Of a stretch of 64,000 bases of DNA, positions 1-9,054 are shown piece after piece. The notes beneath the pieces are model-generated. The model had not been told where the DNA came from, ran no database searches, and was given only the letters and a program-made list of their open reading frames with translations. A program made the position numbers and the translations under genes. Position 1 is the first letter of the stretch, and every line of letters starts with the position of its first letter. Origin of the DNA: Actinomadura terrae (GTDB taxonomy: Bacteria; Actinomycetota; Actinomycetes; Streptosporangiales; Streptosporangiaceae); assembly GCF_022751215.1 (NCBI RefSeq), contig NZ_JAICDG010000007.1, positions 191,643 through 255,642 on the forward strand. Direction: 5' to 3'.

Positions 1-270
1 GTCACCAACGCCGCGAACCCGAAGGCGGGGGTGTTCGCGGTGTCGTTCCTGCCGCAGTTCGTCCCGGAGGGGTGGCCGGTGCCGGTGGCGCTGGCGGTGT
101 TCTCGGTGCTGTGGGTGGTGATCGACCTGGTCTGGTACACGGGGGTGGTGTGGCTGGTGGCCTCGGCGCGGCGGGTGGTGGGGCGCCCGGCGGTGCGGCG
201 CCGGCTGGAGCAGGTGTCGGGCGCGGTGCTGGTGGCGCTGGGACTGCGGCTGGCCGCCGAGACCCGCTGA
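1..270 (+). CDS. LysE/RhtB-family amino acid exporter, C-terminal part
   Basis: The reading frame is open from the first base, so the 5' end lies outside the window; 89 codons remain. The visible part starts VTNAANPKAG and continues FLPQF, which matches the conserved N-P-K-x-x-x-F-x-x-x-x-PQF stretch of LysE/RhtB exporters. Two hydrophobic segments follow, then a basic loop (RRVVGRPAVRRRLE) and a last helix ending the protein, as usual in this family of six-helix inner-membrane exporters of amino acids or their analogues. Substrate cannot be told. The next gene starts 92 bp downstream from its own promoter. Confidence 0.85.
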   Translation, partial: VTNAANPKAGVFAVSFLPQFVPEGWPVPVALAVFSVLWVVIDLVWYTGVVWLVASARRVVGRPAVRRRLEQVSGAVLVALGLRLAAETR

Positions 271-348
271 CCCCCTGGCCGCCCGGCCGTCCGGCGGGGG
301 CGGCCCCCTCCCCGCAATTCATGATCGCGGAAGGGGGCGGGCGGGCTC

Positions 349-354
349 TAGCCT
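349..354 (+). promoter_or_regulatory. -10 box TAGCCT of a leaderless promoter
   Basis: TAGCCT ends 7 bases before the ATG at 362 and no Shine-Dalgarno sequence is present. The same box and spacing occur before the ATG at 54800, so the transcript probably begins at or next to the start codon. Confidence 0.55.
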
Positions 355-361
355 TGGGCGA

Positions 362-2041
362 ATGACCGCACTGGATGACCTCGCCGACCGCTACATTGAC
401 GAGCTCGCCGCCCTGGACCCCTGCCAGGCGGCGATCATGGGGATCGCCGGGCAGGACTCCCGGCTGACCGACTTCGGCCCCGACGGTCCGGCGGCGCGCG
501 CCGACCTCGCCCGCGCCACCCTCGCCCGCCTGGACCGCACGCCCGCCGCGTCCGGCCCGGCCGCCCGCTCCGACCGGATCTCCGCGGCGGTGCTGCGGGA
601 GCGGCTGGAGACCGACCTGGCGCTGTTCGACGCCGGGGCGCACGAGGGGCATCTGGAGACCCTCGACGGGCCGCTGCAACGGCTGCGGATGGCGATCGAC
701 CTGCTGGACCAGGGCCCGGGCACCGACTGGGACGCCGTCCGCGACCGGGTGCGGGCGCTGCCGGGCGCGCTGGAGGGGCTTCGGACGAGCCTGGACCGGG
801 CGCGGCAGCGGGGCCGGGTCGCGGCGCTGCGGCAGGTCGCCCGGAACGAGCGGGAGTGCCGCGACACCCCCGCCTACCTGGAGGGCCTGGCCGCCGGGTA
901 CGGGGACGGGCCGCTGCGCGGGGAGCTGGACGCGGCGGTGGCGGCGGCGTCGCGGGCGCTGGGCGGGTTCGCCGAGTTCCTGGCGCGCGACCTGGCACCG
1001 CACGCCCCGGAGCGGGACGCGCTGGGCGCCGACCGGTACCGGCTGGGGGTCCGCGACTTCCTCGGCACCGCGTTGGACCTGGAGGAGACCTACGCGTGGG
1101 GGTGGGAGGAGCTCGCGCGGATCGAGGCCGAGATGGACGCGGCGGGCGAGCGGATCCTGCCCGGCGAGCCGCTGCCGCGGGTCCGCGCCGCGCTGGACGC
1201 CGACCCCGCCCACCGCATCGGCGGCGCCGAGGCGTTCCGCGACTGGATCCAGGCGCTGGCCGACCAGGCGATCGAGGACCTGGACGGCGTCCACTTCGAC
1301 ATCCCGGCGCCGCTGCGGCGGATCGACTGCCGCATCCCGGCGGTGGACTCGGGGATCTATTACCTGGCGCCCGCCGAGGACCTGTCCCGCCCGGGCACGG
1401 TGTGGTGGACGGTGCAGGACCCCGGCGAGGACATCGTGACCTGGACGGTGCCGGGCAAGATGTTCCACGAGGGCGTCCCCGGCCACCACCTCCAGCTCGG
1501 CGTGTGCGTGCTGAACACGGGCCTGAACCGGTACCGGCGGCTGTCCGGCGAGCTGTACCCCGGGTACTGCGAGGGGTGGGGCCTGTACGCCGAGCGGCTG
1601 ATGGACGAGCTGGGCTACTACCGCGACCCGGCGCACAAGCTGGGGATGCTGGAGGGCGGGCAGCAGTTCCGCGCGGCGCGGATCGTCCTGGACATCGGCC
1701 TGCACCTGGAGCTGGAGATCCCCGCCGGGGCGGGGTTCCACGACGGCGAGCGGTGGACGGCGGCGCTGGGCCGGGAGTTCCTGAAGGCGCACGCGGGGCC
1801 GCTGCCCGACGGGGACATCGCGTTCGAGATCGACCGGTACCTGGGGCACCCGGCGCAGGCCATCGCCTACAAGGTGGGGGAGCGGGTGTGGCTGGAGGCG
1901 CGGGAGGCGGCGCGGGCGCGCGAGGGCGCCGCGTTCGACCTGCGCGCCTTCCACCGGCGGGCGCTGGACCTCGGCCCGATGGGCCTGGACCTGATGCGCG
2001 CCGAACTCACCGCCCCCTCGCCCGCCGCCGGGCTCATTTGA
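362..2041 (+). CDS. DUF885 family protein (putative zinc metallopeptidase-like)
   Basis: A 559-residue protein of the DUF885 family, whose members are soluble, metal-dependent peptidase-like proteins about this long. The family signature HEGVPGHH is at residues 369-376 and is followed about 35 residues later by YCEGWGLYAE, the second conserved block carrying the glutamate expected to complete the metal site. There is no signal peptide, so it should be cytoplasmic. The ATG at 362 is chosen because a TAGCCT box lies 7 bases upstream. Its end overlaps the end of the convergent methyltransferase gene by 8 bases. The natural substrate is unknown. Confidence 0.85.
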   Translation: MTALDDLADRYIDELAALDPCQAAIMGIAGQDSRLTDFGPDGPAARADLARATLARLDRTPAASGPAARSDRISAAVLRERLETDLALFDAGAHEGHLETLDGPLQRLRMAIDLLDQGPGTDWDAVRDRVRALPGALEGLRTSLDRARQRGRVAALRQVARNERECRDTPAYLEGLAAGYGDGPLRGELDAAVAAASRALGGFAEFLARDLAPHAPERDALGADRYRLGVRDFLGTALDLEETYAWGWEELARIEAEMDAAGERILPGEPLPRVRAALDADPAHRIGGAEAFRDWIQALADQAIEDLDGVHFDIPAPLRRIDCRIPAVDSGIYYLAPAEDLSRPGTVWWTVQDPGEDIVTWTVPGKMFHEGVPGHHLQLGVCVLNTGLNRYRRLSGELYPGYCEGWGLYAERLMDELGYYRDPAHKLGMLEGGQQFRAARIVLDIGLHLELEIPAGAGFHDGERWTAALGREFLKAHAGPLPDGDIAFEIDRYLGHPAQAIAYKVGERVWLEAREAARAREGAAFDLRAFHRRALDLGPMGLDLMRAELTAPSPAAGLI

Positions 2042-2945
2042 GGGCGGTGCCCTTGAAGAAGGTGTAGTGGAAGGTCCCGCCGTCCTCGGCGGCGCGGTCG
2101 AGGTCGGCGACGCCCCGGTCGAAGGTGAGGGGGTCGGCGAGCCCGGCGGCGACGGCGTCGTCGCGGACGGCGCGGACCATCGCCGTGAACGTCGCGCGGG
2201 TGAACCCCTCGACGAGCGCGGGCCGGGACGCGTCGGCGTAGACGGTGCGGGGCGCCACGCGGACCTCCCGGTATCCGGCGGCGGTCAGCAGCGGCCGCAC
2301 GCGCCGCCCGATGAGCGCGTCGCCGCCGGCCGCCGCCTGCAACGCGACCTGGTGGTCGATCACGGCGCGCGCCGCGGCGCTGTCGGGGTGGAAGAACGCC
2401 GACCCGTGGTCGCCCTCGATCACGGTGATCGTCCCGCCCGGCGCCAGGACGCGCCGCAGCGCGGCCAGCGCCCGCACCGGGTCGGGGAGGTGCTCCAGGA
2501 CGAAGCACACGAACACGTGGTCGAAGTGCCCGTCGGGGAAGGGCAGGGCGTGCAGGTCGGCGCGCACCCACTCCACCCGCGCCGCGGGCGCCCCGCCGGG
2601 GGGCCGGGCCGCGAGGCGCGCGGCGACGTGCGCGCGGGCCCGCGCCAGGGACGCCTGCGAGACGTCCACGGCGACCAGGTCCGCGCCGGGGCTGGCGGCG
2701 GCCAGGTGGACGGTCTGCGCGCCGACGCCGCAGCCCGCCTCCAGGACCCGGCTGCCGGGCGGGTAGCCGGTGCCGTCGTGCAGCAGCGCGGCGAGGGTGT
2801 CGGCCTGGTCGCCCAGCCGCCGCGTCTCCTCGTCGGAGTAGCCGTGGATATAGGTGCACGGCGAACCCGCACGCGGTGCCCGCGACGGTCTTTTCGAAGG
2901 CGTCCTCAAAGGTGTTCCCGGGGGTGTGTCCAGCGGTGTTCCCAT
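2034..2945 (-). CDS. Class I SAM-dependent methyltransferase
   Basis: About 303 residues. The SAM-binding motif I is clear (VLEAGCGVGAQT), followed by the acidic motif II (LVAVDVS), the DxxALPFPDGxFDxV segment and FVLEHLPDP, typical of Methyltransf_11/25 enzymes acting on small molecules or lipids. The TYIHGYSDEE block just before motif I is a common lead-in of this subgroup. The start is uncertain: ATG at 2945 has no Shine-Dalgarno sequence but a CACCGT box 6 bases upstream, while another ATG at 2975 would overlap the divergent regulator's start. The first ~30 residues are basic and low in complexity. It is divergent from the MocR gene, which may control it. Confidence 0.8.
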   Translation of the reverse strand: MGTPLDTPPGTPLRTPSKRPSRAPRAGSPCTYIHGYSDEETRRLGDQADTLAALLHDGTGYPPGSRVLEAGCGVGAQTVHLAAASPGADLVAVDVSQASLARARAHVAARLAARPPGGAPAARVEWVRADLHALPFPDGHFDHVFVCFVLEHLPDPVRALAALRRVLAPGGTITVIEGDHGSAFFHPDSAAARAVIDHQVALQAAAGGDALIGRRVRPLLTAAGYREVRVAPRTVYADASRPALVEGFTRATFTAMVRAVRDDAVAAGLADPLTFDRGVADLDRAAEDGGTFHYTFFKGTALK

Positions 2946-2973
2946 GCGTCCACGGTGCCGCCACAATGGCCTC

Positions 2974-4683
2974 ATGGACAGGTCCAATGACGTGGCGGAA
3001 GACCGAACCATAACCGGCGCGTCCCCCGGCCCGTCCCCGGGCGCGCAGGCGGGCGCGCAGGCGCAGGCGGAGGCGGCCGCGGAGGAGGCGCGAGGTGCGG
3101 ACTTCCTGCAACTCGATCCCGCCGACGCGCCGCCCGGCGGGCTGTCGGAGTGGCTGGCGGGACGGCTGCGCGACGCGATCGGCGACGGGCGCCTCCCGGT
3201 CGGGGGGCGGCTGCCCGCCAGCCGCGTCCTGGCCGCCGAGCTGGGCGTGTCCCGCGGCGTGGTCACCGAGGCCTACCAGCGGCTCGTCGACGACGGGCAC
3301 GTCGCCGGGCGCGGCCGCGGCGGCACCGTCGTGGTCGCCGCGCCCCTCGCCCCGCGGACCGCGCCCCCCGCCGCGCCGGTAACAGGGCCCGGGCCAGAGA
3401 CGGGGCCGGTCGAGCGGGCGGGCGGCGCGTCCGCGACGGCGGCGGGGGAGGAGGCGGTGTTCCTCCGCGAGCCGGGCCCGGAGGTGTTCGACGTGCTGCG
3501 CGCCGCGCCCGCCCGGATCGACCTGTCGCCCGGCGTCCCGGACCTGGCGGCGTTCCCGCGCGCGGCGTGGCTGCGCGCCGAACGGTCCGTCCTGGCGGAG
3601 CTGTCGGCGCCCGCCCTCGGCTACGGCGACCCGCGCGGCACCCCGGCGCTGCGCGCGGCGGTCGCGGCGTGGCTGGCCCGCAACCGGGGCGTCCGCGCCG
3701 ACCCCGGCGACGTCGTCGTCACCACCGGGACCGCGCAGGGCCTCGCGCTGCTGGCCCGCGTCCTGACCGCCGAGGGCGTCGCGGAGGTCGCGGTGGAGGA
3801 CCCGGGGTCGCTGGGCACCCGCCAGCACCTGCGGCACTGGGGGATGCGGACCCCGCCGGTCCCGGTCGACGCGGGCGGCGTCCGCGTCGACCGGCTCCGC
3901 GCGTCCGGCGCGCCCGCCGTGCTGCTCACCCCCGCGCACCAGTTCCCCACCGGCGTCGTGCTGGACGGCGCGCGGCGCCGCGACCTGATGCGCTGGGTCG
4001 CGGCGGGCGGCGTCGTCATCGAGGACGACTACGACGCCGAGCACCGCTACGACCGGCCGCCCGTCGCGGCGCTGCGGTCCATGCTCGCCGACCGCGTCTT
4101 CTACGCCGGGAGCGTGTCCAAGCTGCTGGCGCCCGCGCTGCGGATCGGGTGGGTGCTCGCGCCGCCCGGCCACCGCGACGCGCTGGTGGAGGCCAAGCGG
4201 TTCGCCGACCTCGGCGGCGCCGCGCTGCCCCAGCTGGTCCTGGCGCGGCTGATGGACTCCGGGGAGATGGAGCGGCACCTGCGGCTGCTGCGCCGCCGGC
4301 ACCGCCGCCGCCGCGACGCCATGATCGCCGCGCTGCGGGAGCACCTGCCCGGCGCGGTCGTGCACGGCGCCGCCGCCGGGCTGCACCTCACCGTCACCTT
4401 CCCCGGCCGTTCCCCCGGGGCGGCGCGGCCGGGCGGCGCGGCGCCCCGAACGGCAGGCGGGACGGCGGGCAGGACGATGAGCAGGGCGGCCCCGGGCCGG
4501 GCGGTGCCGGACACGGCGCTGGCGGCGGCGGCGCTGGCGCGCGGGGTGAAGACGCACCCGCTGTCGTGGCACGGGCAGCGCCGCCACCGCCCCGGGCTGG
4601 TCCTCGGGTACGCCGCGGTGGCGCCCTCGGCGATCGAGGAGGGCGTCGCGGCCATCGCCGCCGCGCTCCGCGACCTCACCTGA
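2974..4683 (+). CDS. MocR-type transcriptional regulator (GntR HTH + aminotransferase-like domain)
   Basis: A 569-residue fusion. Residues ~45-115 form a GntR winged helix (LSEWLAGRLRDAI..., ASRVLAAELGVSRGVVTEAY). The rest is a fold-type I aminotransferase domain with EDDYDAEHRYDR and the PLP-binding lysine at residue 383 in GSVSKLLAPALRIGW. MocR proteins usually sense pyridoxal phosphate or a PLP adduct and control vitamin B6, GABA or taurine genes; no such target is adjacent, so the likely candidate is the divergent methyltransferase. A Pro/Ala/Gly-rich linker (~130-165) joins the domains, and a second low-complexity insert (~475-510) interrupts the C-terminal part. CACAAT lies 6 bases before the ATG, suggesting a leaderless transcript. 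Confidence 0.87.
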   Translation: MDRSNDVAEDRTITGASPGPSPGAQAGAQAQAEAAAEEARGADFLQLDPADAPPGGLSEWLAGRLRDAIGDGRLPVGGRLPASRVLAAELGVSRGVVTEAYQRLVDDGHVAGRGRGGTVVVAAPLAPRTAPPAAPVTGPGPETGPVERAGGASATAAGEEAVFLREPGPEVFDVLRAAPARIDLSPGVPDLAAFPRAAWLRAERSVLAELSAPALGYGDPRGTPALRAAVAAWLARNRGVRADPGDVVVTTGTAQGLALLARVLTAEGVAEVAVEDPGSLGTRQHLRHWGMRTPPVPVDAGGVRVDRLRASGAPAVLLTPAHQFPTGVVLDGARRRDLMRWVAAGGVVIEDDYDAEHRYDRPPVAALRSMLADRVFYAGSVSKLLAPALRIGWVLAPPGHRDALVEAKRFADLGGAALPQLVLARLMDSGEMERHLRLLRRRHRRRRDAMIAALREHLPGAVVHGAAAGLHLTVTFPGRSPGAARPGGAAPRTAGGTAGRTMSRAAPGRAVPDTALAAAALARGVKTHPLSWHGQRRHRPGLVLGYAAVAPSAIEEGVAAIAAALRDLT

Positions 4684-4723
4684 CCGCCCCCCTTGCCCGC
4701 ACGCGCGTGACCGCGCCTGCGGG

Positions 4724-6469
4724 TCAGGTGGTGAGGAGTTCGGCGTCCCACAGGTCGCGGTAGGCGCCGCCGCCCGCCAGCAGGACCGCGTGCGGGCCGC
4801 GCTGCACGATCCGCCCCCGGTCCATCACCAGCACCTCGTCGGCGGCCTCCAGCGCCGCGAGGCGGTGCGTGACCAGCAGCACCGTCGCCCCGCCCGGCGC
4901 CCTCAGCAGGTCCGCGACGATCCGGTCGGCCATCGCGGGGTCCAGCGCCTCGGCGGGCTCGTCCAGCACCAGCACCGGCGGGTCGGCCAGCAGCGCCCGC
5001 GCCAGCAGCAGCCGCTGCCGCTGCCCGCCCGACAGGCCCCGCCCGCCCGCGCCGACGGCGGTGTCCCACCCGTCCGGGAGGTCCCGCACCACCGGCCAGA
5101 ACCCCGCCCGCTCCGCCGCCGCCCGCACCTGCGCGTCGGTGGCGCCCGGGCGGGCCAGCCGCAGGTTCGCCCCGAGAGTCGCGGCGAACACGTGCGCGTC
5201 CTGCGCCAGCCCCCGCACCAGCCCGCCCGTCCCGCCGGGCCGCGCCGCGCGGCCGCCGACCCGCACCGTCCCGGACGTCGCCGCCGCCTCACCCGACACC
5301 ACCGCGAGCAGCGTGCTCTTGCCCGCGCCGCTGGCGCCCACGACCGCGACGCGGCGGCCCGGCGCCACGCGCAGGTCCACGCCGTCCAGCGCCGGGGCCG
5401 TCCCGCCCGGGTAGGTGAGGGTCACGCCCTCCAACTCCACCGCCGCGCCCCCCACCGCCACCCTCCCCGCAGGCTCGGTTTGCTGGGGCGGGGGAGTGCG
5501 GAGGAGGTCGCCGGTGTGGCGCGCCGCGGGCCACACCTCCCGCAGCCGCCGCGCCGCCTCGCTCAGCGGCAGCACCGACTCCACCGCCACCAGCGCCGTC
5601 AGCGCCAGCACCGCCACCCCCACCTCGTCCACCCCGCGCCCCGCGGCGGCCGGACGCGTCGCGGCCCCCACCACCAGCGCCGCCGTCACCCCCTGCACGG
5701 CGAACCCCGCCGCCGTCACCGCCGCGCCCAGCCGCGCCGCCGCCCGCTCCGCGCGCTCCAGCCGCTCCGCCGCCTCCCGCGCCCGCCCGGTGAACCGGTC
5801 CGCCGCGCCGAACACCGCCAGGTCCGCCGCGCCCTCCAGGACGTCCAGCGCCCGCACCGCCAGCGCGTCCCGCGCCGCCGCCGCGCGCCGCGACGCCCGC
5901 CCGCCCAGCACCGCCGCCGCCCCCGGCACCACCACCCCCGCCACGAACAGGCCGCCCGCCAGCACCGCGCCCGCGGCCGGCAGCACCAGCCAGCACACCA
6001 CCACCCCCGCCGCCCCGCACACCACCGCCGCGACCGCCGGCAGCAGGCACCGCAGCAGCAGGTCCTGGACGGCGTCGACGTCCGACACCAGCCGCGTCAA
6101 CGCCTCCCCGTCCCGCCTCCGCGCCGCCGCGCCGGGCCCTCCGGCGCCGGACCGGCGGGGTGCGGCGGCGAGCGCGTCGAACACCCGGCCCCGCAGCTCC
6201 GCCAGCGCCCGCAACGCCGCGTCATGCCCGGTGAGCCGCTCGGCGTAGCGCAGCGCGCCCTTGGCCAGCGCGAACCCCCGCACCGCCACGATCGCCACCG
6301 ACAGCGCCGCCAGCTCCGGCCGCTGCGACGCCCGCGCGATCAGCCACGCCGCCGCCGCGACCAGCCCCAGCCCGCACAGCTCCGCCGCCGTCCCCACGGC
6401 CGCCGCCAGCACCAGCCGCGCCGCGTGCGGGCGCACCGCGCCACCCATCACTCTGCGCACCGCCCTCAC
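4724..6469 (-). CDS. cydC: CydC, heterodimeric ABC transporter subunit for cytochrome bd assembly
   Basis: A 581-residue type IV ABC exporter half: an N-terminal six-helix membrane domain (starting about residue 10) and a C-terminal ATPase with Walker A GASGAGKST, signature LSGGQRQRLLLARALL and Walker B VLVLDEP. With CydD it exports or balances thiols/heme needed to mature cytochrome bd. The GTG at 6469 overlaps the cydD stop in a GTGA, showing translational coupling. Assignment as CydC rather than CydD rests on position (last gene) and on the ALRYAERLTGHDAALR segment, typical of CydC. A Gly/Ala/Arg-rich insert lies in the loop around residues 95-110. Confidence 0.9.
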   Translation of the reverse strand: MRAVRRVMGGAVRPHAARLVLAAAVGTAAELCGLGLVAAAAWLIARASQRPELAALSVAIVAVRGFALAKGALRYAERLTGHDAALRALAELRGRVFDALAAAPRRSGAGGPGAAARRRDGEALTRLVSDVDAVQDLLLRCLLPAVAAVVCGAAGVVVCWLVLPAAGAVLAGGLFVAGVVVPGAAAVLGGRASRRAAAARDALAVRALDVLEGAADLAVFGAADRFTGRAREAAERLERAERAAARLGAAVTAAGFAVQGVTAALVVGAATRPAAAGRGVDEVGVAVLALTALVAVESVLPLSEAARRLREVWPAARHTGDLLRTPPPQQTEPAGRVAVGGAAVELEGVTLTYPGGTAPALDGVDLRVAPGRRVAVVGASGAGKSTLLAVVSGEAAATSGTVRVGGRAARPGGTGGLVRGLAQDAHVFAATLGANLRLARPGATDAQVRAAAERAGFWPVVRDLPDGWDTAVGAGGRGLSGGQRQRLLLARALLADPPVLVLDEPAEALDPAMADRIVADLLRAPGGATVLLVTHRLAALEAADEVLVMDRGRIVQRGPHAVLLAGGGAYRDLWDAELLTT

Positions 6470-8208
6470 ACCCCCGCCCCGCCCGAAGCCCGGCCAGCGG
6501 GGGCCGCGGCGGCCGTGGTGGCCGCGGCGGGGGAGGTGATCCGGCCGGACTCCAGCCGCACCACCCGGTCCACGGCCCGCAGCAGCGCCGGACGGTGCGC
6601 CACCAGCACCGCCGTCCGCCCCTCCAGCAGCCGCCCCGCCGCCTCCACCAGCGCCCGCTCGCTCGCCAGGTCCAGCCGCGCCGTCGGCTCGTCCAGCAGC
6701 ATCACCGGCCCGCCCGACAGGAACGCCCGCGCCAGCGCCAGCCGCTGCCGCTGCCCCGCCGACACCCCGCCGCCGCCCTCGCCCAGCAGCGTCCCGTACC
6801 CGTGGGGGAGGGCCTCGACGAACTCCTCCGCGCACGCGGCGCGCGCCGCCGCCCGCACCCGCTCCATCGGCGCGCCCGGGTCACCCAGCCGCAGGTTGTC
6901 GGCGACGGACGCGGCGAACAGGTGCGGGCGCTGCGGCACCCACCCCAGCCGCTCCCGCCACGCCGCCGCGTCCAGGCCCGCCAGGTCGGCTCCGTCGACC
7001 AGCACCCGCCCCGACGTGGGGGACACCAGCCCCGCCAGCACCAGCAGCAGCGTCGACTTGCCCGCACCCGACGGGCCCGTCACCGCCACCCGCTCACCCG
7101 CCGCGACCCGCAGCGACACCCGGTCCAGCGCCGCGGAGTCCGCGCCCGGGTACCGGACCGTCACCTCCTCCAGCACGATCTCCGGCACCCGCTCCGGCAC
7201 CGTCGCGCCCCCCGCCCGGGGCGGCGCGTCCCGCCCATCGGTCTGCGCGTGCCGCTCGTCGAGGGTCGTGAACGCCTCCCGCGCCGCCGCGACGCCCTCC
7301 GCGCTCGCGTGGAACCGCGCGCCCAGCGCCCGCAGCGGCAGATACACCTCCGGGGTCAGCAGCAGCACCAGCAGCCCTGTCCGCAGCGCCATCTCCCCGT
7401 CCAGCAGCCGCAGCCCCACCGGCACCGCCACCAGCGCCACCGACAGCGCGCACACCCACTCCAGCACCAGCGACGACAGGAACGCCACCCGCAGCGCCCG
7501 CACCGTCGCGCGGCGGTGCTCGGCGGCCAGCGCCCGCACCACCCCCGACTGGTGCTCCACCCGCCCGAACGCCCGCAGCGTCGCCGCACCCGCCAGCACG
7601 TCCCGGAAATGCCCGCCGAGCCGGTGCAGCAGCCCCCACTGCCGGGCCGTCAGCGCCGCCGTCCGCGCCCCCACCAGCGCCCCGAACACCGGCACCAGCG
7701 GCACCGTCACCGCCACCACCAGCGTCGACGCCCAGTCCGCCGCCGCCAGCCGCGCCAGCACCACCACCGGCACCACGCACGCCGCCAGCAGCTGCGGCAG
7801 GTAACCGGTGAAGAAGGGGTCCAGGGCGTCCAGGCCGCGTGTCAGCAACGTCACCCGCCCGCCCGCGCCCCCACCGGTGAGGGGGCCGTTGAGCGGGCTG
7901 GTGAGGAGCGCGCCGCGCAGGTCGCCCTTGACGCGCGCCGCCGTCCCGCCCGCGAGCCGCGCCGCCAGCCACGCCAGCGCCGCGCGGCCCGCGACCGCCG
8001 CGACCAGCCACGGCAGCCGGGCCGCGTCCAGCGCCGCGACCGCCCCCGCCAGCAGGTCCGCCTGCACCACCAGCAGCACGCCCTGCCCGGCCGCCGCCAC
8101 CCCCAGCCACAGCAGCACCCGCCGCGGCACCAGCGCCATCAGCCGCCGCTCCACCGTCTCCGCTCCGCCCCGCCCGGCCACCGCGCCGCCCTCCCCGCGC
8201 CCGGTCAC
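6466..8208 (-). CDS. cydD: CydD, heterodimeric ABC transporter subunit for cytochrome bd assembly
   Basis: About 580 residues: six-helix membrane domain with the CydD-like block LLTRGLDALDPFFTGYLPQL, then an ATPase with Walker A GPSGAGKST, a Q loop in LGWVPQRPHLFAASVADN, signature VSAGQRQRLALARAFL and Walker B VMLLDEPTARLD. It pairs with CydC. Three starts are possible: GTG 8208 overlaps the cydB stop (GTGA), GTG 8154, and ATG 8139, which has GGAG 9 bases upstream. I chose 8208 because of the coupling pattern and because CydD proteins usually have residues before the first helix; the shorter forms are not excluded. Confidence 0.88.
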   Translation of the reverse strand: MTGRGEGGAVAGRGGAETVERRLMALVPRRVLLWLGVAAAGQGVLLVVQADLLAGAVAALDAARLPWLVAAVAGRAALAWLAARLAGGTAARVKGDLRGALLTSPLNGPLTGGGAGGRVTLLTRGLDALDPFFTGYLPQLLAACVVPVVVLARLAAADWASTLVVAVTVPLVPVFGALVGARTAALTARQWGLLHRLGGHFRDVLAGAATLRAFGRVEHQSGVVRALAAEHRRATVRALRVAFLSSLVLEWVCALSVALVAVPVGLRLLDGEMALRTGLLVLLLTPEVYLPLRALGARFHASAEGVAAAREAFTTLDERHAQTDGRDAPPRAGGATVPERVPEIVLEEVTVRYPGADSAALDRVSLRVAAGERVAVTGPSGAGKSTLLLVLAGLVSPTSGRVLVDGADLAGLDAAAWRERLGWVPQRPHLFAASVADNLRLGDPGAPMERVRAAARAACAEEFVEALPHGYGTLLGEGGGGVSAGQRQRLALARAFLSGGPVMLLDEPTARLDLASERALVEAAGRLLEGRTAVLVAHRPALLRAVDRVVRLESGRITSPAAATTAAAAPAGRASGGAGV

Positions 8209-8963
8209 AGGTAGGAGGGGGCCTGGACGCGGCCGCGGAACGTCCACCACACCAGCCCCTGCACCGCCGCCAGCAGCGGCAGCATCACCGCCGCCGCGAC
8301 CGCCGTCACCGCCAGGCCCGACCCCTCCGCCGCGGCCCGCGACCACGGCAGCCCCGCGCCCGCCGCCACCGGCAGCGCCGCCAGCACCACCGCCGACACC
8401 CCGTACCGGGACGGGACGCCCCGCACCCGCGCCGCCATCCCCTCGGGCAGCCGCCACCGCGCGAACCCCGCCCCGTGCCAGGCGAACAGCGCCGCCAGCG
8501 GCAGCCCCAGCACCGACCCGGCGTTCACCCCGTCCCCGCCGCCGGCACCCGACACCGCCAGCGACCCCAGCAGCGACGCCCACCCCAGCGCCAGCGCCCA
8601 GCTGCCCGCCACCACCGCCGCGTCGCAGCCGCCGCGCCACCGGGCGGCGTCGACCCGGCCGCGCAGCCACAGCCCCATGTCCCGCACGACCCACCCCACC
8701 AGCAGCACCACCACCAGCGGGTACAGGTCCTCCAGCAGCTGGTGCTCCAGCGAGGGGAACGCGCCCGCGAGGATCCCCACCGCCGCGACCAGCCACACCT
8801 CGTTGCCCAGGAAGAACGGCGCGAACGAGGCGATCACCAGCCGCCGCTCGTCCTGACCGCGGCCCAGCCACGGCAGCGCCATCCCCACCCCGACGTCACC
8901 GCCCGCCAGCACCAGGTACCCGGCCGTGAACACCGCCAGCATCACCACAGCGAGGAACTCCAT
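8205..8963 (-). CDS. cydB: Cytochrome bd oxidase subunit II (CydB), unusually short
   Basis: A 252-residue polytopic membrane protein placed between cydA and cydDC. The N terminus (MEFLAVVMLAVFTAGYLVLAG, then GGDVGVGMALPWLG) and FAPFFLGNEVWLVAA correspond to the CydB motifs GYxxLDGFDLGxG and GPxWDGNEVWL, but both are degenerate (no DGFD, no WDGNE). About seven hydrophobic segments can be counted. Typical CydB proteins have 330-380 residues and eight or nine helices, so this one is reduced. The ATG at 8963 is preferred over the in-frame GTG at 8966 because GGGAG stands 7 bases upstream. It ends in GTGA with cydD. Confidence 0.85.
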   Translation of the reverse strand: MEFLAVVMLAVFTAGYLVLAGGDVGVGMALPWLGRGQDERRLVIASFAPFFLGNEVWLVAAVGILAGAFPSLEHQLLEDLYPLVVVLLVGWVVRDMGLWLRGRVDAARWRGGCDAAVVAGSWALALGWASLLGSLAVSGAGGGDGVNAGSVLGLPLAALFAWHGAGFARWRLPEGMAARVRGVPSRYGVSAVVLAALPVAAGAGLPWSRAAAEGSGLAVTAVAAAVMLPLLAAVQGLVWWTFRGRVQAPSYL

Positions 8964-9054
8964 CACTCCGCTCCCGTCCCGAACCCGTCCGTCACCTGTG
9001 CCGTCACCCGTCTCCCCGCGGCGCGTGCCGCGGCGGCCCTGCCCGCCTCGGCGC

